Assembly (NCBI GenBank): GCA_017652965.1
Contig: JAGBZZ010000329.1
Coordinates: forward strand, 1 to 11,801
Length of the DNA stretch: 11,801 nt
DNA from: Clostridia bacterium
GTDB taxonomy: Bacteria; Bacillota_A; Clostridia; Oscillospirales; CAG-272
Reading direction: 5' to 3'
Numbering within the stretch: position 1 is the first letter of the stretch; each line of letters starts with the position of its first letter. The notes below the pieces were generated by a model, which saw nothing but the letters and a program-made list of their open reading frames with translations, was not told the DNA's origin and searched no databases. The translations under genes and the position numbers were made by a program. Below, in pieces: positions 7,223 through 11,801 of the stretch.

Positions 7223-7249
7223 TCAAAGTTCCGATATCGCTCATATTTT
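7223..7249 (+). promoter_or_regulatory. Possible sigma-E-type promoter for the sipL-like gene
   Basis: CATATTTT (7242-7249) fits the CATAnnnT form of mother-cell sigma-E -10 elements. TCAAAGT (7223-7229), 12 bases upstream, is a partial match to the sigma-E -35. No good sigma-A promoter is seen in 7190-7300: TTGACA at 7187-7192 has no -10 at the right distance. In Clostridioides difficile sipL is, to my knowledge, expressed in the mother cell under sigma-E, which makes this plausible but unproven. A 5-bp hairpin CGGCC/GGCCG sits in the leader near 7285-7299. Confidence 0.3.
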
Positions 7250-7319
7250 TTATCCCTCCCGCATAGCGTGAAAGTGAGAAAGACCGGCCTCCCCGGCCGA
7301 GTAGCAAAGGAGAAAAAAG

Positions 7320-8870
7320 ATGGAATACAGCGAAAAGGACAGCGCATTGACCTATGAATGGGAAGCCCATAACGAGGCGATCTCTACCGAGTGCCAGGTG
7401 GAGTATACCCTGCCCGATTACATGCCGGAGATCCGCAAGATCCTTACGGTAAACGCCCGCGCCGTCCCCGTTGGGCGGTACTGCGAGGAGGGAAAGGCTG
7501 AGTTCTCGGGGCTTGTCGCCTTCACGGTGATCTACAGTGACGGTGACGGGCGGCTTTCTGCCTGCTCGGTCAATGGGGAGTACCGCCTCACCTGTCCGGT
7601 TGGCGGCCACGCCGGGATCGCACCGTATGAGGAGACAGAGGTGGATGCTGCCGTCTGCCGTCTGCACGGCCCGCGCAGGCTTACCCTGCGGTGCGGCCTG
7701 CGAAGCCGTGTGCATACGGTGGAGGCACTCCCTATCCCAACCCCGGAGGGGGAGGGGTACGAACGGCTCTGCCGCCGCACCGTGACCCGTGTGACCCACC
7801 TTGTGGAGACGGGCGAGATCGCCTTTTCGGATGCCGTGACGGTTCCCACCGCCCCGCCCGACAGCCTGCGTCTTTTGTTTTGTGACGGAAGCCTGCAAAT
7901 GGATGAGGTGCGCCCCGGGGAGGGGACGCTGACCCTGCGCGGCGTGGCGCACGTACGCCTTGTCGCCGCCGATGAGGCGGGCCAACCCTACGCCTTTGCG
8001 GCGCACGTCCCCCTGGAGCGGGAGATCGGGGCAGAGGGGGTAAGCCCCGAGGATCGCGCCCTGTTTGACGGTTGCCTTTCGCTGATCGGCGTGCGTAGCA
8101 CGGGGGATGGCGAGGGCGGCACGCGCTTTGAGATCGACGGTACGGCCGAGGGGCGGGTGCGCCTCTACCGCAACCGTGAGCTTTGCCCCACCGTACAGCT
8201 TTATTCCCCCGCCTTCCGCACCGAGGTGCAAAGAGCCCCGCTTTTGACCGAGCGGCTTCTCGGCACCGCAAGCGGTAGCTATACCGTCAGCGGGGGCGGC
8301 AGTGCCACGGGGGAGGAGCCCCTTCACACTATCCTTGACAGCAGTGCCACCGCCACCGTCCGCAAGATCACCGAGGAGGGCGGCCGCCCCGTGGTTTTGG
8401 GGGATGTGCGCATCAAGCATCTTCTGGTTGGCACCCCCACCGAGGCGGCCCCTGCCCCTTGCACGGTGGCCGAGTACAGCTATCCCTTCCGTATTGAGGC
8501 GCCGCTTGGCGTGGCGGCGGGGGAGCGGCGATACGAATGCACCGTCCGTCCCGTGGCGGTGCGGGGGCACCTGAGCGAGGGCGGCTATGCCGCAGATACC
8601 GAGCTGTCTCTGTCCCTGGCCGCCTTCGGGCGGGAAAGCTTCAGCGTGGTCAGCAGTGTGACCCCCCACCCCGAGGAGGCCTTCGTCCCCGATGCCGCCC
8701 TTGTGCGGGTGGTATACCCGGATCCCGAGGATAGCCTTTGGTCGCTTGCCGAGCGGTACCATACCACCCCTGCCGCCATCGCGGGGGCAAACGGTCTGCC
8801 GCCCCCGGCAGAGGAGAGCGTGGCCCTGCCGTCCTCCTTAGACGGGGTGGCCTATCTCCTTTTGGAATAA
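7320..8870 (+). CDS. sipL: SipL/SpoVID-like spore coat morphogenetic protein (SPOCS repeats + LysM)
   Basis: This 516-residue protein is expected to work in the mother cell at the forespore surface. The family (DUF3794/SPOCS plus LysM) links the SpoIVA basal layer to the coat and spore membrane. The first SPOCS-like unit, about 17-165, opens with the typical VEYTLPDYMPEIRKIL and contains FSGLVAFTVIY. A second unit is about 190-310 (GTLTLRGVAHVRLVAAD). A third is about 335-450 and keeps the regular strand pattern (PVAVRGHLSEGGYAADTEL). The C-terminal LysM at about 464-508 reads VVYPDPEDSLWSLAERYHTT, then an AIAGANGL segment. Length and order match clostridial SipL rather than the longer Bacillus SpoVID. 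AAAGGAG is 7 bases before the ATG. There is no signal peptide, as expected for a mother-cell protein. It is a single-gene unit by spacing. The stretch after the stop has no strong hairpin, only an A6(TA)3T6 palindrome that could act as a weak terminator or as an upstream promoter element for the next gene. Confidence 0.9.
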   Translation: MEYSEKDSALTYEWEAHNEAISTECQVEYTLPDYMPEIRKILTVNARAVPVGRYCEEGKAEFSGLVAFTVIYSDGDGRLSACSVNGEYRLTCPVGGHAGIAPYEETEVDAAVCRLHGPRRLTLRCGLRSRVHTVEALPIPTPEGEGYERLCRRTVTRVTHLVETGEIAFSDAVTVPTAPPDSLRLLFCDGSLQMDEVRPGEGTLTLRGVAHVRLVAADEAGQPYAFAAHVPLEREIGAEGVSPEDRALFDGCLSLIGVRSTGDGEGGTRFEIDGTAEGRVRLYRNRELCPTVQLYSPAFRTEVQRAPLLTERLLGTASGSYTVSGGGSATGEEPLHTILDSSATATVRKITEEGGRPVVLGDVRIKHLLVGTPTEAAPAPCTVAEYSYPFRIEAPLGVAAGERRYECTVRPVAVRGHLSEGGYAADTELSLSLAAFGRESFSVVSSVTPHPEEAFVPDAALVRVVYPDPEDSLWSLAERYHTTPAAIAGANGLPPPAEESVALPSSLDGVAYLLLE

Positions 8871-8898
8871 GTGCCAAGCCACCCCCCGGAAATGCTTT

Positions 8899-8948
8899 AA
8901 AAAATATATATTTTTTCCCTTGACATTCGGGGGCTTCGGGGGTATAAT
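8899..8948 (+). promoter_or_regulatory. Perfect consensus sigma-A promoter with AT-palindrome (UP-like) element
   Basis: TTGACA (8920-8925), a 17-base spacer and TATAAT (8943-8948) match the consensus at all 12 positions. Directly upstream, 8899-8916 is AAAAAATATATATTTTTT, an 18-base perfect palindrome of only A and T at about -56 to -39, where UP elements bind the RNA polymerase alpha subunit. The transcript should start near 8955. Its leader includes a small hairpin ACCGC-AAT-GCGGT (8961-8973) before the Shine-Dalgarno AAAGGA (8978-8983). Confidence 0.9.
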
Positions 8949-8993
8949 AGGGGCAAGTGAACCGCAATGCGGTAAAGAAAGGATGACTGTATT

Positions 8994-9419
8994 ATGAAAA
9001 AGCTTGTAAAACTGCTTTCGCTCGTGCTGGTGGCCTCGATGCTGCTGGTCTGTCTTGCCTCCTGCGATGCCTCGGGTAGCATCAAGAAGGCCTATGAGAA
9101 GGCCGAGTACACCGTAAACGTTGTCTCCGGTGCAGACGATGCGGCTACCGTTGCCTTCATGGCGCTCGACCTCAGCGAAGACGCAAGAGAGGAGCTTGAG
9201 GAGTACGAGATTATCGTTTGCACGAAGAACATTATCAACATCGCTGCCATCGTCAAGTTCCCCTCCTCGGGCGCTCTGAAGGATTTTCTGACGGTCGAGA
9301 AGGACGGCAAGAAGGACTACTCGCTCTATGAGAAGGCCAAGGAGGATGGCAAGATCAACGGGAACTGCTACCTCATCGGTGCCACCACCGACAAGGCCGC
9401 CGAGCCCTTTGCGAAGTAA
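8994..9419 (+). CDS. Small lipoprotein, paralogue A of a tandem pair
   Basis: This is a 141-residue surface lipoprotein of unknown function. The signal peptide ends in lipobox LASC (21-24), so Cys24 is the anchor. The mature part has about 117 residues. It shares with the next gene the pattern I...YE/R.AxYTV near 30-41, an 'xxxxCxK..I' stretch at about 73-81, FPSSGALKDF at 89-98, and KINGNCYL at 120-127. These are spread along the whole length, so the two proteins are homologous and not just similar in signal peptide. The fold may be a small alpha+beta domain. It is expressed from its own consensus promoter and closed by its own terminator at 9441-9478, so it is not co-transcribed with its paralogue except by read-through. 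I cannot name a family; conserved Cys76 and Cys125 could pair, as both are retained in paralogue B. Confidence 0.88.
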   Translation: MKKLVKLLSLVLVASMLLVCLASCDASGSIKKAYEKAEYTVNVVSGADDAATVAFMALDLSEDAREELEEYEIIVCTKNIINIAAIVKFPSSGALKDFLTVEKDGKKDYSLYEKAKEDGKINGNCYLIGATTDKAAEPFAK

Positions 9420-9440
9420 GAGGACCCCGGGCGGTATAAG

Positions 9441-9478
9441 AAAGACAGCGTGTGCCAACGGCGCCCGCTGTCTTTTTT
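9441..9478 (+). terminator. Intrinsic terminator after small lipoprotein A
   Basis: Arms AAAGACAGCG (9441-9450) and CGCTGTCTTT (9466-9475) are complementary, with inner GCC/GGC pairing possible in the loop. Six T residues run at 9473-9478. The -35 of the next promoter begins at 9480, so the terminator and the next promoter abut. Confidence 0.9.
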
Positions 9479-9479
9479 C

Positions 9480-9508
9480 TTGACAGGACGGGACACGTGC
9501 GCTATAAT
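9480..9508 (+). promoter_or_regulatory. Perfect consensus sigma-A promoter for small lipoprotein B
   Basis: TTGACA (9480-9485), a 17-base spacer and TATAAT (9503-9508). Expected start is near 9515. The Shine-Dalgarno AGAAGGAA (9523-9530) follows closely, giving a leader of only about 24 bases. The position shows that translation of B starts at 9539, and not at an upstream in-frame ATG at 9452 inside the terminator. Confidence 0.92.
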
Positions 9509-9538
9509 GGATACAGAAAACAAGAAGGAAGTTCGGAT

Positions 9539-9943
9539 ATGAAAGCTTTGAAAAAGATCCTTGCCCTTGCCCTTGCGGCAGTGCTTTGCCTTTCGGCCAC
9601 AGCCTGCGGTGCTACCCCCGGCAAAATTGCCGACAGCTTCCGTGAGGCGGGCTATACGGTAGAGAAGATCGACCCGACAAGCAAGGAGGGGCTGGCTGTC
9701 CTTGATAAGCTTGGCATCCCGGCCGAGGAGGCCACCGCCATGAAGCGCGCAGACGTCTACCTTTGCGAGAAGAGCCGCATCCCGCTGGCACTGTATCTCT
9801 CCTTCCCGACGGGGGGAAGTCTTAAGCGTTATTTTACCGAGGACGGTGCCTATAAGGCGGCCAAGGACGGCGGCCGCATCCGCGGAAACTGCTATCTGCG
9901 CTATTCCGCCAATAACACCCTTGACGTCTATCGGGGCGAATGA
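9539..9943 (+). CDS. Small lipoprotein, paralogue B of a tandem pair
   Basis: This 134-residue lipoprotein follows its relative A. The start is the ATG at 9539, preceded at 8 bases by AGAAGGAA. A longer frame from 9452 would lie in the terminator and before the promoter. The signal peptide ends in SATAC, with Cys23 as the likely lipidated residue; Ala at -3 makes the lipobox less typical than in A. Shared elements with A are EAGYTV (36-41), VYLCEKSRIP (73-82), FPTGGSLKRYF (89-99) and RIRGNCYL (113-120). Retained cysteines are Cys76 and Cys117. Between the conserved blocks the sequences differ strongly, so the duplication is old or fast-evolving. A is acidic and lysine-rich in its middle and B is more basic, suggesting different partners. 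Function unknown. No terminator follows the stop until the hairpin at 10059-10103. Confidence 0.88.
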   Translation: MKALKKILALALAAVLCLSATACGATPGKIADSFREAGYTVEKIDPTSKEGLAVLDKLGIPAEEATAMKRADVYLCEKSRIPLALYLSFPTGGSLKRYFTEDGAYKAAKDGGRIRGNCYLRYSANNTLDVYRGE

Positions 9944-10019
9944 CTTGGCATTTTTCACTTCTCACCCGCCGCGAGTTTGTGCATAATAACAAAAATGCAT
10001 CTCAAGAAAAAACGATCTA

Positions 10020-10048
10020 TTGACAAATTCTTCACAACCTTCTATAAT
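10020..10048 (+). promoter_or_regulatory. Perfect consensus sigma-A promoter for the solute-binding lipoprotein
   Basis: TTGACA (10020-10025), a 17-base spacer and TATAAT (10043-10048). Upstream sequence is A-rich (10006-10012). The predicted start is near 10055, only about 4 bases before the hairpin described next. This is the third perfect promoter in 1.15 kb. Confidence 0.92.
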
Positions 10049-10058
10049 GAATTTACAG

Positions 10059-10103
10059 AGCGAAGGGGCGCCGGAGATTCTGCGCCCTTCGCTTATTTTT
10101 TTT
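10059..10103 (+). terminator. Terminator-like hairpin in the leader of the solute-binding gene
   Basis: AGCGAAGGGGCGC (10059-10071) pairs with GCGCCCTTCGCT (10082-10093) with one bulged G and a 10-base loop. Eight T residues run at 10096-10103. The Shine-Dalgarno GGGAGG follows at 10105-10110. By form it is an intrinsic terminator, but it lies just downstream of the promoter at 10020-10048, so it sits in the 5' leader. It may end read-through from lipoprotein B, attenuate the downstream gene, make a roughly 50-base RNA, or act as a 5' stabilising stem-loop. Confidence 0.8.
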
Positions 10104-10116
10104 CGGGAGGTTACTT

Positions 10117-11703
10117 ATGAAAAAAAGACTTCTTTGTCTTTCCCTTATGCTTGCACTTCTTCTGCCGATGCTTTTTGCCTGCGGCGGTGAGGGGGATGCG
10201 ACAACCCCCGCCGGGACAACGGCAGGCGGCGGTGATAGCACGACGGCCCCGACCGAGACAGGCCCGCTTGTCGACCGCATCGACCTTTCGGGCACCACCC
10301 TGCGCATCGTGCAGAACGTGGAGATGTACCGTGACGTGATGGAGTCGGGGGCTTACAGCCCGATCCTCTTCTCGAAGGGCCCGGATGAGGAGGAGTACGA
10401 TCAGTACGCCACCAACGCCGTGTTTGCCGAGGTCTACAACCGCAACAACGAAATTTATGAAAAGACCGGTCTTACCGTAGAGTATACCGAGGTCACCTTT
10501 GAGCGTGCCTGGGCCGATATCGTCACGCATATCGAAAACTACGCCCTCTCGGATCTTGACGATGCCCCGGATATCGTGTCGCATATGAGAAGCTCTGTCT
10601 CCCAGGCGGGTGTGCGTGGCTTCCTCTACAATGTCTATGAGGATGAGGTCGGGCCGAACTACTTTGATTTTACGCACGAATCCTGGTATCTTGACCTGAT
10701 GAAGTCGACCTCCTGGGCGGACGACCGGATGTACGTCCTTTGCAGTGACTACTGGATCGATGAGGTGCGCTGTGCCGCCCCGGTGCTGGTCAATATCTCA
10801 ATGTATGATGATCTTTTCAAGGTAGAGGGCGGGATCGAGCAGCTTTACAAGGATATTGATGACGGCTGGTGGTCGGTCGATGACCTCTTTGCCAAGGCCG
10901 CCCTCGCTTACGAGGGCAAGGGGAGTGCCACCTTCAACCAGGAGGATACCTTCGGCCTTATTTGCAACTCCTATCAGTTTATGAATCTCGTGGAGACCTC
11001 CGGCCTTAAGCCCACCGAATATGGTGAGGATGGCAAGCTGCACCTGGCGGGCCCCGAGACCCTGACCAAGATCCACAACTTCATCGATAAGATGATCGCC
11101 TGGCAGCAGGATGACAGCGTCTGGTTCAACTATGACAAGATGCTGCCGAAGGAGGTCGGCTGTATCCATAAGTTTGCGGCCGGCGGCGCGCTCTTCACCA
11201 TCGGCAACGCTGTCGCCTCGATGGAGGGTGCCCTCATCCTGGATGCCGACGATATCTACGGCGTGCTTCCGACCCCGAAGGGCGAGTACGACGACCTCGG
11301 GCCGGTCTACCACGTGTTCAGCTCGAATCCAATGGCCGGTGGTATCCTCATCAACAGCGACCTCTTCTCGGAATGCTCTGCCTTCTTACAGATGCAGACC
11401 GAGGGTAGCCGCGAGGTCATGCGCCTCTACTTCGAGGAGGGCCTCCAGCTGAAGAACAACGTGTCCAACAGCGTTGGCCAGGTCCGTATGCTCGACTACG
11501 TGCGCGAGGGTGTTATGCGTACGGACGGCCGCAAGCTCGCCGAGCCCTCGAACCTTGAGGGCTTTGTCACCTACTCCAACAGCATAAGAAACTCTGTGCT
11601 TTCGGGCACTAACACCTTCTCGTCCGACTGGGAGGCAGGCCGCGAGGCCCGCGAGCAGGCGATGAAGGATGCCTACGAGAACTTCGGTAAGGCACAGAAC
11701 TGA
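10117..11703 (+). CDS. Extracellular solute-binding lipoprotein (ABC-type, probably sugar/oligosaccharide)
   Basis: This 528-residue lipoprotein has signal peptide lipobox LFAC (19-22), then a G/T/S-rich linker (about 23-50) holding the binding domain off the membrane. The remainder has the layout of large family-1-type solute-binding proteins: a first strand LSGTTLRIVQN (about 57-67), NRNNEIYEKTGLTVEY (about 108-123), WWSVDDLFAKAALAYEGKG (about 250-268), FAAGGALFTIGN (about 353-364) and the late YGVLPTPKGEYDD (about 384-396). Many aromatic residues fit a carbohydrate ligand, but the ligand cannot be named. GGGAGG is 6 bases before the ATG. A terminator follows 18 bases after the stop and no permease or ATPase gene is attached, so it is an orphan binding protein in its own unit. 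It would have to use transport components elsewhere, or serve as a sensor. Confidence 0.88.
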   Translation: MKKRLLCLSLMLALLLPMLFACGGEGDATTPAGTTAGGGDSTTAPTETGPLVDRIDLSGTTLRIVQNVEMYRDVMESGAYSPILFSKGPDEEEYDQYATNAVFAEVYNRNNEIYEKTGLTVEYTEVTFERAWADIVTHIENYALSDLDDAPDIVSHMRSSVSQAGVRGFLYNVYEDEVGPNYFDFTHESWYLDLMKSTSWADDRMYVLCSDYWIDEVRCAAPVLVNISMYDDLFKVEGGIEQLYKDIDDGWWSVDDLFAKAALAYEGKGSATFNQEDTFGLICNSYQFMNLVETSGLKPTEYGEDGKLHLAGPETLTKIHNFIDKMIAWQQDDSVWFNYDKMLPKEVGCIHKFAAGGALFTIGNAVASMEGALILDADDIYGVLPTPKGEYDDLGPVYHVFSSNPMAGGILINSDLFSECSAFLQMQTEGSREVMRLYFEEGLQLKNNVSNSVGQVRMLDYVREGVMRTDGRKLAEPSNLEGFVTYSNSIRNSVLSGTNTFSSDWEAGREAREQAMKDAYENFGKAQN

Positions 11704-11721
11704 ATCACGCAAGGATACAAG

Positions 11722-11748
11722 GCGGGGAGCATTCACTCCCCGCTTTTT
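11722..11748 (+). terminator. Intrinsic terminator after the solute-binding gene
   Basis: GCGGGGAG (11722-11729), loop CATTCA, CTCCCCGC (11736-11743), then five T (11744-11748). Weak A-U and G-U pairs extend the base. It closes the unit. Bases 11749-11801 show no gene. Confidence 0.93.
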
Positions 11749-11801
11749 CTATGGTGGTTTTCCCCTGCTTTTCACCCGGTGCTTTGTACATCCTGACCAA
11801 A

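Noticed and set aside
7152..8762. A 536-codon minus-strand frame across the sipL-like gene
   Set aside because: It is antisense to a clear SPOCS/LysM gene, lacks a Shine-Dalgarno, and has shadow-type composition. The same holds for the 313-codon frame antisense to hprK at 3408-4349.
9452..9538. An in-frame N-terminal extension of small lipoprotein B
   Set aside because: It would start inside the terminator and span the promoter. Starting at 9539 restores a normal signal peptide and a proper Shine-Dalgarno.

Overview
The window reads as chromosome from an endospore-forming, fairly GC-rich Clostridia-type Bacillota, probably an uncultured gut or anaerobic lineage; I cannot fix the genus. The reasons are a spoIVB gene with an intact S55 catalytic triad, a SipL/SpoVID-like protein with SPOCS-type repeats and a C-terminal LysM, a Gram-positive bifunctional HPr kinase/phosphorylase, four lipoproteins with lipoboxes, consensus sigma-A promoters, strong Shine-Dalgarno sequences and compact intrinsic terminators.

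Layout. Bases 1-153 are non-coding and look like part of a dispersed, partly palindromic intergenic repeat. Bases 154-1347 (minus) are spoIVB. Bases 1470-3190 (minus) form a two-gene operon: a PrsA/SurA-like lipoprotein followed, through a TGATG overlap, by a 225-residue protein that may be a degenerate GHKL-type ATPase fold. The operon ends in a 12-bp-stem terminator at 1427-1465. Bases 3191-3374 are a divergent control region with an operator-like palindrome at the expected +1 of the lipoprotein operon, a cre-like palindrome, and an extended -10 promoter for hprK. hprK (3375-4319) ends in a near-perfect bidirectional terminator shared with the convergent gene 4403-7111, which encodes a 902-residue secreted multidomain protein of unknown function.

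Bases 7112-7319 are a second divergent control region. It drives that secreted protein leftward and the sipL-like gene (7320-8870) rightward. After sipL come three separately promoted genes: two small paralogous lipoproteins (8994-9419 and 9539-9943) and a large solute-binding lipoprotein (10117-11703). Each of the three has a perfect TTGACA-N17-TATAAT promoter. The solute-binding gene also carries an intrinsic-terminator-like hairpin almost at the start of its mRNA.

How the genes fit together. spoIVB (late mother-cell sigma activation) and the sipL-like gene (attachment of the coat to the forespore) are sporulation functions. hprK is the sensor of carbon catabolite control. The remaining genes act at the cell envelope: a foldase-like lipoprotein, a secreted LamG-like protein, two small lipoproteins and an orphan solute-binding protein with no permease or ATPase in the same transcription unit. 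I see no mobile-element genes, CRISPR array, tRNA or rRNA. No obvious new enzymatic or defence system is visible. The least explained parts are the tandem lipoprotein paralogues, the hairpin leader of the solute-binding gene, and the 902-residue secreted protein.
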